Shown one piece after another: positions 43,918 to 53,800 of a stretch of 64,000 nucleotides of DNA. Made by a program: the position numbers and the translations under genes. The notes beneath the pieces were generated by a model. The model saw only the letters and a list, made by a program, of their open reading frames with translations, ran no database searches and was not told where the DNA came from. The first letter of the stretch is position 1; every line of letters starts with the position of its first letter. Source of the DNA: JACKBK01 sp963707275 (GTDB lineage: Bacteria; Chloroflexota; Anaerolineae; JAAEKA01); the NCBI GenBank assembly GCA_963707275.1, contig CAVPPH010000004.1, forward strand, positions 496,001-560,000. The letters are read 5' to 3'.

Positions 43918-45357
43918 CCGCGAACCGGTGCTGGCCAGCCAGGCGCGCGCCCGCTTGATCCCGTTCTCCCAGGCGACCATGCCCACCTATCGCGCTGCGC
44001 CGGTACACTACCTGATTGCCGAGCACTTGGAGGCTGTGGAGCGGGGCGAGATCAAACGGCTGATGATCTTCATGCCGCCGCGCACCGGCAAGTCGGAGCT
44101 GCTGATCCGCTTCATCGCCTGGTGCCTGGGTCGCAACCCGGACTGGTCCATGATCTATACCAGCTATGGCGCTGATCTGGCGTGGGAGAAGAGCCACGAG
44201 GCGCGCAACGCCGTCGCCAGCGAGGAGTTCTCCAGCGTCTTCGGCCGGCAGTCGCTGGCGGAACAGCAGGTTGAACTGTCGAAGTCGAGCCGGTCGGTGC
44301 AGCGCTGGCGGATCCAGGGGCGGCGGGGTGGGCTGACCGCCCAGGGCGTCGGCGGCCCGCTGACCGGCAAGGGTGCGCACATCGCCATCATCGACGACCC
44401 GGTCAAGAACCGCGAGGAAGCCGACAGCTTCCGCGTCAGGGAACACACCTGGCGCTGGTATGTCTCGACGCTCTACACCCGCCTGGAGCCGGCCGGGGCG
44501 GTGATCCTGGTCATGACCAGGTGGCACGTCGACGACCTGGCCGGCCGGCTGCTGGAGCGCGCGGCGTCCGATCCGCTGGCGGACCAGTGGCACGTGTTGT
44601 CGCTGCCGGCGCTGGCGGAGGAGCACGACGCGCTGGGTCGGCAGCCAGGCCAGGCGCTGAACCGGGAGCGTTTCGATGAGGCGGCGCTGGCGTCGATCCA
44701 AACCACCGTCGGCCGGCGCGAGTGGCTGGCGCTCTACCAGCAGCGGCCGGTGCCGGCCGAGGGCGCGATGTTCCAGCGCCAGTGGTTCAACCTAATCGGG
44801 GCGGCGCCGGTGGACGCGGCCGCCAGGGTGCGCTATTGGGACAAGGCGGCCACCTCGGGCGGCGGCGACTGGTCGGTGGGCCTGCTGATGGCCAGGACGC
44901 GCGACGGGCGGTTCGTGGTCGAGGACGTGGTGCGCGGGCAATGGTCGAGCCAGCAGCGCAACCGGTCATGGTCCAAGCGGCTGCGCTGGACGCGCGCCGA
45001 CCTGGGCCAGCGGTGCGGACGGTGGTCGAGCGCGAGCCCGGCAGCAGCGGCAAGGAGGCGGCTGAGGCGTCGGTGCGCCTGCTGGCTGGCCATCCAGTCT
45101 TCGTGGATCTGCCCAGCGGGTCGAAGGAGGTGCGCGCCCAGCCCTACGCGGCCCAGGCTGAAGCTGGCAACGTCGACCTGGTGGTCGGGCCATGGGTCGA
45201 GCCGTATCTGGAGGAATTGAGCCTCTTTCCCTTCGGTGGCAACGACGACCAGGTCGACGCCAGCTCGGGAGCCTTCACCTGGTTGACGACGAAGCGGGGC
45301 AACTTCCTGGACTACCTGGGAGAGCGATATGGCGAAGTCGAAGCCGATCCGGTGTGA
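43832..45357 (+). CDS. Phage terminase, large subunit (one frameshift)
   Basis: ATPase: RLMIFMPPRTGKSELLIRF contains Walker A (PPRTGKS), TSYGADLAWEKSHEARN follows, and HIAIIDDPVKNREEA is Walker B; VILVMTRWHVDDLAGRLLE is the coupling motif. The nuclease part starts ARVRYWDKAATSGGGDWSVGLLM. Near 44960 one G is missing from a GG run; restoring it joins QQRNR to VMVQAAALDARRPGPAVRTVVEREPGSSGKEAAE, continuing to HPVFVDLPSGSKEVRAQPYAAQAEAGNV and FPFGGNDDQVDASSGAFTWL (nuclease Asp). This is the DNA-packaging motor. No portal or capsid genes follow, so the phage module is a remnant or satellite. Confidence 0.85.
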
Positions 45358-45559
45358 CGGCCAGCGGGCCGGCCAGTTGTGCAAGTCGTATCTGGGTGAG
45401 GTGGTGGGGGGACGGGTGCGGATCTACTGCCGCACCTGCAAGACCCACCACGAGCTGTACATCACCGACCTGGTCGAGGAGTTGATGGCGTACCTGGACG
45501 ACGCCCGTCCCGAGACCAACCAGTATCTGGATGCGATCGCCGGGCGTCGCAGAGGTTAG
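45329..45559 (+). CDS. Com-like zinc-finger protein
   Basis: 76 residues starting inside the terminase end. IRCDGQRAGQLCKSYLGEVVGGRVRIYCRTCKTHHEL has four Cys in the arrangement of a Mu Com-type zinc ribbon (C...C...CxxC). Com proteins regulate phage translation. It is the last gene of the prophage-like module. Confidence 0.6.
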   Translation: MAKSKPIRCDGQRAGQLCKSYLGEVVGGRVRIYCRTCKTHHELYITDLVEELMAYLDDARPETNQYLDAIAGRRRG

Positions 45560-46230
45560 GATAGCTACCTCAGGTGGGGCGGTTGGCGCCACATAGCACA
45601 CGTCCATATCCATACAAGGATCCGACACGCGGAAATGTAGTTTCGGCTGCTCTAAAGAAATTCCCAGACCGCCGGGTGGATGAATCCATTTATCCGTAGA
45701 AGCAAACTGGTCGCATCGCGAATTCTACGATGGTGCAGCCAACGGTGTGCAATTTCAATCTTCATCATTCTGGTAAAAAGGCGAGAACCGATTGCTTCTG
45801 CTGCCGCAGATCCAACGACAATGCCTCGCGGTGGCTTTCGCCTGGATGACTAACTGATCTACTCCACTGTCACGGAGTTGTAAGTGGAAGGTTGATCATG
45901 AGACCGTAGCCCATGAATCTTTTTCTCCACGTGCCGGGCCAGACGGGGCTAGGGCAAGTTCCGGGATTTAGACGGTGACCTTCCTGCCGAAGCACCTCAC
46001 CAATCGTTTCATTGCGGATATCGCCTACCCCGAGGACTCACCAGCCTGCTGCGGCAGGAGGTTGTAGATGAAATCGGCTTGCACGGCGGGTCAGAGAGTC
46101 CTCGATGGGCGTTTCGATTCAGCCGTCAACGAGAATGTCTGTGGCCCCCAACCAACTCTGACCTGCCAAAGGCGAGCAAGGAATTCAAGGAACCAACGAC
46201 TTATACCAGAGACAGTTATCGGTTGCGAAA
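45560..46230. other. Gene-free segment of lower G+C after the prophage-like module
   Basis: About 670 bases with visibly lower G+C than the flanks and frequent stops in all frames. The stretch near 45975-46080 (TFLPKHLTNRFIADIAYPEDS) reads like a protein scrap that I cannot assign. I found no copy of the tRNA-Lys 3' end that would mark the other attachment site. Confidence 0.4.
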
Positions 46231-46762
46231 TCAGCCGTTAACGCTTACTGTAGCCACACCAATGTCCTGCGTTGGGTCGCGTTGTGTGCCCTGCGGAACC
46301 GCCAGCATGGTGACCTTGTAGGATGGCCTTATAGAGAAAACTACCCTGAAGTCCTGGCCGACCTGGCCGAACTTGTTGGTGACAATCCAACTGTACTCGA
46401 AGGCCGTTTCCTTGCCTGGCGCCAGGTCGTCGACGTCCAGGTGTACCTGGCCGGTCTCCGGCTTCACCAGCTCGATATCATAGTCCATACTGCGATCGAG
46501 CTCGTCGATATCAATCAGGATCTCAATGTCCGAGAGACGCACCCCTGAATTCGGACAAGTTCGAAAGCTTGATCTGCCCAAAGATTGGCTGATCAGCTAC
46601 CGAAACCTGCTCATCCGGGGACAGGTCTGTACTTTTGGTCCGTGTGTGATCACCGTCGCCAGAAGCAACCAGGCGAATCTGGGTGGGGTGATGATGCAAT
46701 ACATGGAGATAGCCGAAAGCGAACTCCTGTTTCGTCTTTTCGTTGGCCTGGACTTTTATCAT
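46231..46762 (-). CDS. Hypothetical beta-rich protein (one frameshift)
   Basis: ATG 46762 (MIKVQANEKTKQEFAFGYLHV) with GGAG upstream. The first part runs to GQIKLSNLSEFRG and shifts near 46545 to VRLSDIEILIDIDELDRSMDYDIELVKPETGQVHLDVDDLAPG, ending FRVVFSIRPSYKVTMLAVP. The alternating pattern suggests an Ig-like or C2-like beta-sandwich. No signal peptide. It is loosely reminiscent of the C-terminal domain encoded at 49527-50051, but not by any alignment I can compute. Divergent from the BTAD-STAND gene. Confidence 0.5.
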
Positions 46763-47039
46763 GGCTTGGTGCTCCTTGGTTGGTTGAGACGTTTCGTGGT
46801 GAATTGATCGTGCCGTAACGTCTTCCATTATGGGATACCCGCGTTGATCTGGCGTTACCAGAGCGTTGGTGCCGTGTACCATCGGACCAGATGTGACCAA
46901 ATTCCTGGCGAAAACTCGACAATCGCCGCATCTCACGACCGATTTTCCGCCAGGTTGCGTTAAATAGAAGTAGGCCCCCTTCGCCCAAAAGCAGCAGGCC
47001 AAGGTGCATCGCCCGCGATGCTTTACAACCCAAGAGCGA

Positions 47040-47084
47040 TTGGTCAGTGGCAGCAACCGTGCTGGCGTTGCTGCCACTGACCAA
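47040..47084. promoter_or_regulatory. 18-bp perfect palindrome upstream of the BTAD-STAND gene
   Basis: TTGGTCAGTGGCAGCAAC (47040-47057) and its exact reverse complement (47067-47084) with a 9-base spacer. It lies in the 440-bp divergent gap 46763-47202, about 120 bases before ATG 47203. A regulator-binding site or a cruciform-forming repeat are both possible. No other feature is seen in the gap. Confidence 0.6.
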
Positions 47085-47202
47085 CGATCAAGACGACAGA
47101 CCCGGTCATGCAAACGTCCTGATCTCAGTTCAGGTTGGCCGGGCGCGGCCGTCAGCGCAGCATTGCTCTCATCGTCTTCATAGGCGCACGGTTGGATAAC
47201 AC

Positions 47203-49539
47203 ATGGGCTCGCAATCACATCTGACACTCCGGCTCTTCGGCCAGTTGACCATCCTCCAGAATGAGCAGCTTCTGGAGGTGAAATCGCACAAAGCGATGGC
47301 GATTCTGGTTTACCTTGCGTTGCAGCATCGTCCTCAAAGCCGTGACTTCCTGGCGACCCTGTTTTGGCCCGAGACCAGACAGGAGCGCGCGCGTGCCAAC
47401 CTTCGGCGGGCGCTCTGGACGTTGAACCAGACCCCGGTTGGCGCGTGGATGAAAGGAACAGCCAACTCCGTTGCGCTGCGACACGATGATCTGACAGTCG
47501 ATGCGATGCAGTTCGAAACGTTGCTGGCAGCCGGTCCGCAAGATTTTCAGGTGCTGGAAGAAGCTGTCAGTTTGTACAGCGGCGATCTTCTGATCGATTT
47601 TTCTCTGCCAGACTGCGGCGATTTCGAACTGTGGCTGGTCGAGCAACGAGAAAGCTATCATCGCCGCGCTCTGGAAAGTCTGCGCACGTTGACGGAACAG
47701 TGCTTGCAGCAAGAAGACTACGGTGCAGCCGGTCGCCTGGCCCGCCGCCAGATCGCGATGGACAACCTGCAAGAGCCGGCATATCGTCAGCTCTTCCGCG
47801 CCCTCGTCGGCAGCGGCCAGCGCACGACCGCCCTCAGCGAATACGCAACCTTGCGCGACCTGCTGCGAGAGGAACTGAGCGCCGAGCCAAGCCAGCAAAC
47901 CCGGGTACTGATCGAGCAGATCCGCGCCGATCCTCACAAGACCGCCGGCCAGTTCCAGCCAGCCGCAGCGACCGGAGCGCTGACGTTGCCAGCCAGCCTC
48001 AGCCCGGATCGCCAGCTTGAGCATGTGGTGGCGCCAGCCCAGCCTCCCCCCTCTCCCTATCGCGGGCTGCTTTCTTTTCGTGAGGAAGATGCATCTGTTT
48101 TCTTCGGTCGCGAGGACTTTGTCAGCCAATTGCTGCTGGCCACTCAACAACGACCCTTTACCGCCGTGATCGGAGCGTCGGGCGCCGGCAAGACCTCGGT
48201 CATCCAGGCCGGGTTGATTCCGGCTCTGCGGCGGCGCGGCGATTGGCTGGTTGTTTCTACGCGGCCCAGCAGCCGTCCCTTCCACGCGCTGGCGGCCAGC
48301 CTGCTGCCCGGCCTCGATCCTGGTCTGAGCAGCACCGATCTCCTGGTGGAGACCGGCAGGCTGGCAGTCGCGCTGCATGCTGGCCAGATCACGCTGGTTG
48401 ACGTGCTGGAGCGGCTCATCCACACGCGGGCTGCCGGCCGGCCATTGCGGGCGCTGCTGTTCGTCGATCACTTTTCCGATCTCTTTACTGATGCCGTTGA
48501 CAGCGCCACCCGCCAGCGCTATATCGACGCCTTGCTGGCGCTGGGCGACAACCAACCCAGGCCGACGTCGCCCCAGTATGCCGCCCTGATCGCGCTGCGG
48601 GCCGACTTCCTGGGTCAGGCGCTGGCATACCGGCCGCTGACCAACGCTTTGCACGGCGCCGATATGATGCTGGGACCAATGACCCGCGCCGAGCTGACGC
48701 GCGCGGTCGTCAATCCTGCCCATTTGCAGCAAGTTGGCTTTGAGTATGGCCTGGTGGAGAGAATACTGCGCGATGTGGGCAGCGAACCGGGTAGCCTGCT
48801 GCTGTTGGAGTTCGCCCTGGCCGCGCTGTGGGAACGACAGGAATCTTTCCTGCTAACCCACGCGGCCTACGAGGCGATCGGCGGCGTGGATGCCGCGCTG
48901 GCCCAGCACGCCGAATCCGTGATTGCCGAGCTGACGCCGGAGGATCAGGCCACCGCGCGCCGCGTGTTCATGCAGTTGATCCGGCCCGGCGACGGCACGG
49001 GTGACACCGGACGCACGGCGACATGCGACGAACTGGGGAGCAAGGCGTGGAAACTGGTGATCCGGCTGGCGGATAGCCGTCTGCTGGTCACAGGCATCGA
49101 TTCCAGCGGGCAGGAAACGGCCGAGATTACCCACGCGGCGCTGATCCACCACTGGCGCCGGCTAAGTGAGTGGATCGAGGAGGACCGTGCTTTCCGCCTG
49201 TGGCAAGAGCGTCTGCGAACGGCGATGAGCACCTGGGAAATCCAGTTTCGCGACGAGGGAGCCTTGCTGCGCGGCTCAACGCTGGCCACGGCCCAGGCCT
49301 GGAAGATCGACCGTCCGGAGGATCTCGGCCAAGCCGAATCCGACTACATCGCGGCCAGCGTCGCCTTCAGCATGCAGCGAATCGCAGAACGCGGGCTGGA
49401 ACGGCAGGCGCTACGCAAAGCGGAGTACGATCTGGATGCCAGCCGCCGGCGACAGCGGCGTCTGCGTGTGCTTGTCCTGCTGCTCACCGCCATTTTGCTG
49501 ACGATGGTGGCTGCAGGGATAGCACTCTATGTTTCGTAG
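47203..49539 (+). CDS. BTAD-STAND protein with C-terminal membrane helix
   Basis: An intact 778-residue protein. Residues 1-240 resemble SARP/BTAD regulators: LTLRLFGQLTILQNEQLLEVKSHKAMAILVYLAL, then HRPQSRDFLATLFWPETRQERARANLRRALWTLN and the TPR-like BTAD region. From about residue 285 an nSTAND1 ATPase follows: PYRGLLSFREEDASVFFGRED, Walker A IGASGAGKTSVIQAGL, Walker B-like ALLFVDHFSDLF (DHFSD in place of the usual DQFEE), SLLLLEFALAALWE and ITHAALIHHWRRLSEW. It ends a few residues after a membrane helix (LRVLVLLLTAILLTMVAAGIALYVS). Relatives usually carry WD40 repeats after such a helix; here none. Convergent with the surface-protein gene (13-bp overlap). Confidence 0.85.
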   Translation: MGSQSHLTLRLFGQLTILQNEQLLEVKSHKAMAILVYLALQHRPQSRDFLATLFWPETRQERARANLRRALWTLNQTPVGAWMKGTANSVALRHDDLTVDAMQFETLLAAGPQDFQVLEEAVSLYSGDLLIDFSLPDCGDFELWLVEQRESYHRRALESLRTLTEQCLQQEDYGAAGRLARRQIAMDNLQEPAYRQLFRALVGSGQRTTALSEYATLRDLLREELSAEPSQQTRVLIEQIRADPHKTAGQFQPAAATGALTLPASLSPDRQLEHVVAPAQPPPSPYRGLLSFREEDASVFFGREDFVSQLLLATQQRPFTAVIGASGAGKTSVIQAGLIPALRRRGDWLVVSTRPSSRPFHALAASLLPGLDPGLSSTDLLVETGRLAVALHAGQITLVDVLERLIHTRAAGRPLRALLFVDHFSDLFTDAVDSATRQRYIDALLALGDNQPRPTSPQYAALIALRADFLGQALAYRPLTNALHGADMMLGPMTRAELTRAVVNPAHLQQVGFEYGLVERILRDVGSEPGSLLLLEFALAALWERQESFLLTHAAYEAIGGVDAALAQHAESVIAELTPEDQATARRVFMQLIRPGDGTGDTGRTATCDELGSKAWKLVIRLADSRLLVTGIDSSGQETAEITHAALIHHWRRLSEWIEEDRAFRLWQERLRTAMSTWEIQFRDEGALLRGSTLATAQAWKIDRPEDLGQAESDYIAASVAFSMQRIAERGLERQALRKAEYDLDASRRRQRRLRVLVLLLTAILLTMVAAGIALYVS

Positions 49540-50051
49540 TCTGTGATTGTGCCCGGATCAGGTTGCGTTGACGCCAAAGCGGTGAAGTCGGTCGTCATGG
49601 TCCGTTTCTCAGAGGAGAAGCCGACCGTCCACACCGTCCATGTGGCGATGACATAGACCAGCAGCCGTTCCCGATTCGAGCCCGCGCCTTGCAGCGTCAC
49701 CTCGCGCGTTTCCCAACTCTGAGCGAAGTGCAAATCGCCGAAAGCCAGCCGCGATTTAGGCGAGATCAGGACAATCTCCTCATCTTCCGCCCGCTCAGAC
49801 TTCCGTTTCACGGAAAGCTCCACCACCAGGTTGCCGAAGACCAAATCGATGTGGGGGTTCCGCACTCTGACCGCCAGCGTGAAGCGGGCATCCTCAGCCT
49901 GCTGGTCCTGCAGCAGTTCCCACTCGATGATTGGCTCCCGGTCGTCCACATCCACGGAGGTTCGGGGCGCGTTTTCAGTCGGCTGGTCAGGTTGCGGCGG
50001 CAGCGCCAGTTCGTCGTCCGGCCGATCTGTTTCGGTCGAACTCGTGCCCAA
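49527..50051 (-). CDS. Giant surface protein, part 4 of 4: C-terminal beta-rich cytoplasmic domain
   Basis: From about TLEDVGTSSTETDRPDDELALPPQ this frame continues part 3 after a frameshift near 50040. A Pro-rich acidic linker leads to a beta-sandwich-like domain (REPIIEWELLQDQQAEDARFTLAVRVRNPHIDLVFGNLVVELSV, then LLVYVIATWTVWTVGF) that ends at 49527. Alone it could be an independent 174-residue protein; no ribosome-binding site favours that. Confidence 0.5.
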   Translation of the reverse strand: MGTSSTETDRPDDELALPPQPDQPTENAPRTSVDVDDREPIIEWELLQDQQAEDARFTLAVRVRNPHIDLVFGNLVVELSVKRKSERAEDEEIVLISPKSRLAFGDLHFAQSWETREVTLQGAGSNRERLLVYVIATWTVWTVGFSSEKRTMTTDFTALASTQPDPGTITDYET

Positions 50052-50778
50052 CGTCCTCCAGAGTGAAGCTGTTGCGGCGGCGCTCTATCTGCGCCAGAAT
50101 GATGTGAAGATGGCGGGATCGCCTGCGCACCCGCAACAACTCCGCCCGGTACGAGTTGACCAGGCTATCCAGTTCGTCGATGCGGGTTTCGACCTGTGTT
50201 GTTTCCGCAGCGCCGATCTCCGCAAAGCGGTGCTGGCTGAGCTGCTCTACCTGTAATCGGCACTCCAGTACCGACTGGACCAGCAGGAAGTAGTTGGCAT
50301 CGAGATGTGCGAACTCACCAAATTCCAGGCGACCTTGCAGCATCAGTAGCCGCGCGCGCAGTTCATCGCTGCGCACCAGGTCTTCCCGCACAGTCACCCG
50401 CTTCGCCAGATGCCTGTGTATGATGAGTTGCAGGCGAGCCAGTTCCTTCTGGCCCGCTTCCAGCCGCGTGTGCCAGCTCTGCAGCGAAGCCAGCAACTTG
50501 TGGACTTCTGCCTGGTACTGGTCATGCCGTTCCTGGTCGAGGAAAGATCGCCACACGCCTTGGCTGGTTTGGAGCCGGATCAATTGCTTGCGCAGCAATA
50601 GCAGCCGCCGCTGGTCCTGGCGACAACTGTCCAGCGCGCTTTGCAGTTCGGTCTGCTTGACGCGCATCTCCCGTTCCAGTTCCGACAGACGCTCTATGAA
50701 GCTCAAGCGATCCGCGAGCTCTTGTGCGCAGTTGCTCCAGCTCCGCAAGAAGCAAGACAATAATCTCGCGCTGAGCAC
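49987..50778 (-). CDS. Giant surface protein, part 3 of 4: long coiled coil
   Basis: The real frame leads in from about 50850 (PSPEPSPAPPDDNDNGSDVDIALRAQREIIVLLLAELEQL, in a neighbouring frame) and continues as AQELADRLSFIERLSELEREMRVKQTELQSALDSCRQDQRRLLLLRKQLIRL to RRSRHLHIILAQIERRRNSF. Heptad-like Leu/Arg/Glu patterning over about 200 residues predicts a coiled coil. It may be a separate gene or, more likely, the cytoplasmic part of the surface protein, since a one-base shift joins them without a stop. Confidence 0.55.
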   Translation of the reverse strand: MLSARLLSCFLRSWSNCAQELADRLSFIERLSELEREMRVKQTELQSALDSCRQDQRRLLLLRKQLIRLQTSQGVWRSFLDQERHDQYQAEVHKLLASLQSWHTRLEAGQKELARLQLIIHRHLAKRVTVREDLVRSDELRARLLMLQGRLEFGEFAHLDANYFLLVQSVLECRLQVEQLSQHRFAEIGAAETTQVETRIDELDSLVNSYRAELLRVRRRSRHLHIILAQIERRRNSFTLEDVGHEFDRNRSAGRRTGAAAAT

Positions 50779-50828
50779 GAAGAGCTATGTCCACATCGCT
50801 GCCGTTGTCATTGTCATCGGGCGGTGCA

Positions 50829-50876
50829 GGCGATGGCTCAGGTGATGGCTCAGGCGATGGCTCAGGCGATGGGGAT
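50829..50876. repeat. Four tandem 12-bp repeats encoding (PEPS)n
   Basis: GGCGATGGCTCA-type units at 50829, 50841, 50853 and 50865, the last degenerate. On the minus strand they encode Pro-Glu-Pro-Ser repeats linking the membrane helix to the coiled coil, if the frame is restored. In the printed frame the surface protein instead stops at 50862. Confidence 0.7.
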
Positions 50877-53800
50877 GGCCGGTTGCGTTCGCGACAAGAT
50901 CAACCACAACAGCAGCGCCAGCAGTGTCAACCAGATCGCGCATAGACAGGGAAGAATCCAGAGCAGGCTACTCCCCAAGGAACCAAGCCAGCGCGGCGGT
51001 ACGATGATTGTCTTGCCGCCGGGAGTTGGCGTGGGCGTCGCGGTGGTACCCGGTGCAGGCGTTGCAGTGACGGGCGGCTCCGGGGTGTCTGTGACGGGGG
51101 CAATCACACCCGGCACACAACAAGGTGTGACAGGCGTCGGGTTACATCCCGCCCCAGGAATGTTGGAAGGACAGCAAGCACCGGTCGCGCCAGATTGACA
51201 GGGCGGCACGGGCGGGGTCACGATATTGGGTGGTCGCTGGCGATTGGTGAAGCCGGTTGACTGGCAAGCGCCGGCGCTGATGACTGTGACCAGTTGCTCG
51301 GCGGGCGTGACCGGTTCCCAGCCGCTTTGCATCTCCTCCCAGACGAGATACGTTCCCAGGGGCAGCCAGTCGATGCGGTAATAGCCGGTGCTGTCCGAGG
51401 TATCCATGAACTCCTGGCCGCTGCCATCAGCCAGCCGGGCGCGAATCGTCCAGCCGACCAGACCCGCATTCAGATCGCTGACGTTGTAGCCATCGATACA
51501 GCCCTGAGAACGCAGGCCGGGCGGCACGGGGCTGACTGGCGTTACGGCATCAGTCTCTGTGGCGGTAGCGGTGACGGATGGCGTCGCAGTCGGCGTGTCG
51601 GTCGGCACCTCACCGGGCGTCGTGACAGTCGGCGTCGGTGTATCCGTCGGCGATTCGCCGGGCGTCGTAACGCTGGGTGTGGGCGTATCGGTCGGCGGCT
51701 CACCCGGCACGGTGACCGTCGGTGTCGGCGTACTGGTCGGTGACTCGCCCGGCGTGGTGACGGTCGGCGTGGGCGTACTGGTCGGCGGCTCACCCGGTGC
51801 GGTGACGCTGGGCGTTGGCGTATCTGTTGATGTCTCACCCGGCACGGTGACCGTCGGTGTCGGCGTATCGGTCGACAACTTTCCTGGCGTCGTGACAGTC
51901 GGCGTGGGGGTATCGGTCGGCGGCTCACCCGGCGTGGTGACGGTCGGTGTCGGCGTATCGGTCGGCGGCTCACCCGGCGCGGTGACCGTCGGCGTGGGCG
52001 TATCGGTCAATGTCTCACCCGGCACGGTGACCGTCGGTGTCGGCGTACCGGTCGGTGACTCACTTGGTGTCGTGACGGTCGGCGTGGGGGTATCAGTTGA
52101 CGATTCACCCGGCGTCGTAACGCTGGGTGTGGGCGTATCGGTCGGCGGCTCACCCGGCACGGTGACCGTCGGTGTCGGCGTACCGATCGGTGACTCACCT
52201 GGTGTCGTGACGGTCGGCGTGGGGGTATCAGTTGACGATTCACCCGGCGTCGTAACGCTGGGTGTGGGCGTATCGGTCGGCAATTCACCTGGCGTAGTGA
52301 CAGTCGGCGTCGGTGTATCCGTTGGCGATTCACCGGGCGTCGTAACGCTGGGTGTGGGCGTATCGGTCGGCGATCCACCGGGCGTGGTGACCGTCGGTGT
52401 TGGCGTACCGGTCGGTGACTCACCCGGCGTGGTGACCGTCGGCGTCGGCGTATCGGTCGGCGGCTTACCCGGTGTCGTAACGCTGGGCGTGGGCGTATCG
52501 GTCGGTGGCTCGCCCGGCGCGGTGACGGTCGGCGTGGGCGTATCAGTCGATTTCTCACCCGGCGCGGTAACAGTCGGTGTCGGCGTACCGATAGGTGGCT
52601 CACCCGGCACGGTGACGCTGGGCGTGGGGGTATCGGTTGACGATTCACCGGGCCTCGTAACGCTGGGTGTGGGCGTATCGGTCGATGTCTCACCCGTCAC
52701 GGTGACCGTCGGTGTCGGCGTATCGGTCGGCAGCTTACCCGGCGTCGTGACGGTCGGAGTGGGGGTATCGGTCGGCGGCTTACCCGGTGTCGTAACGCTG
52801 GGCGTAGGCGTATCGGTCGGTGGCTCGCCCGGCGCCGTGACGGTCGGTGTTGGCGTACCGGTCGGCGGCTCACCTGGCGTGGTAACGGTCGGCGTCGGTG
52901 TATACGTTGGCGGCTCACCTGTCGTGGTGCTGGTCGGCGTCGGCGTATCGGTTGGCGGCTCACCCGGCGTGGTGCTAGTCGGCGTCGGCGTATAGGTTGG
53001 CGGCTCACCTGGCGTGGTGCTGGTCGGCGTCGGCGTATAGGTTGGCGGCTCACCTGGCGTGGTGCTGGTCGGCGTCGGCGTATAGGTTGGCGGCTCACCT
53101 GGCGCGGTGACAGTCGCCGTCGGCGTGTCGGTGGGCGGTTCACCCGGCGCGGTGACAGTCGCCGTCGGTGTATCGGCGGGCGGTTCACCCGGTGTGGTGA
53201 CAGTCGGCGTCGGCGTATAGGTTGGCGGCTCACCTGGCGCGGTGCTGGTTGGCGTCGGCGTATAGGTTGGCGGTTCCCCTGGCGCGGTGCTGGTTGGCGT
53301 CGGCGTATCGGTTGGCGGCTCACCTGGCGTGGTAACGGTCGGCGTGGGTGTATACGTTGGCGGCTCACCTGGCGTGGTAACGGTCGGCGTCGGCGTATAG
53401 GTTGGCGGCTCACCGGGCGTGGTGCTGGTCGGCGTCGGCGTATCGGTTGGCGGCTCACCTGGCGCGGTGCTGGTTGGCGTCGGCGTATAGGTTGGCGGCT
53501 CACCTGGCGTGGTAACGGTCGGCGTGGGTGTATCGGTTGGCGGCTCGCCTGGCGTGGTGCTGGTTGGCGTGGGTGTATAGGTTGGCGGCTCACCCGGCGT
53601 GGTGCTGGTCGGCGTCGGCGTATCGGTTGGCGGCTCACCTGGCGTGGTAACGGTCGCCGTCGGCGTATACGTTGGCGGCTCACCCGGCGTGGTGCTGGTC
53701 GGCGTCGGCGTATCGGTTGGCGGCTCACCTGGCGTGGTGCTGGTCGGCGTCGGCGTATCGGTTGGCGGCTCACCTGGCGTGGTAACGGTCGGCGTCGGCG

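Noticed and set aside
45675..45690. Right attachment site of the tRNA-Lys element
   Set aside because: Only a few bases (GGGTGG) match the tRNA 3' end, which is not enough.
46079..46321. 80-codon plus-strand ORF in the low-G+C gap
   Set aside because: It overlaps the end of the minus-strand beta-rich gene and has no start signal or recognisable sequence.
51559..52995. Long plus-strand open frame rich in Gly-Val-Ser repeats
   Set aside because: It is the antisense of the 45-bp repeat array, whose period keeps other frames open. It has no start signal or flanking domains.
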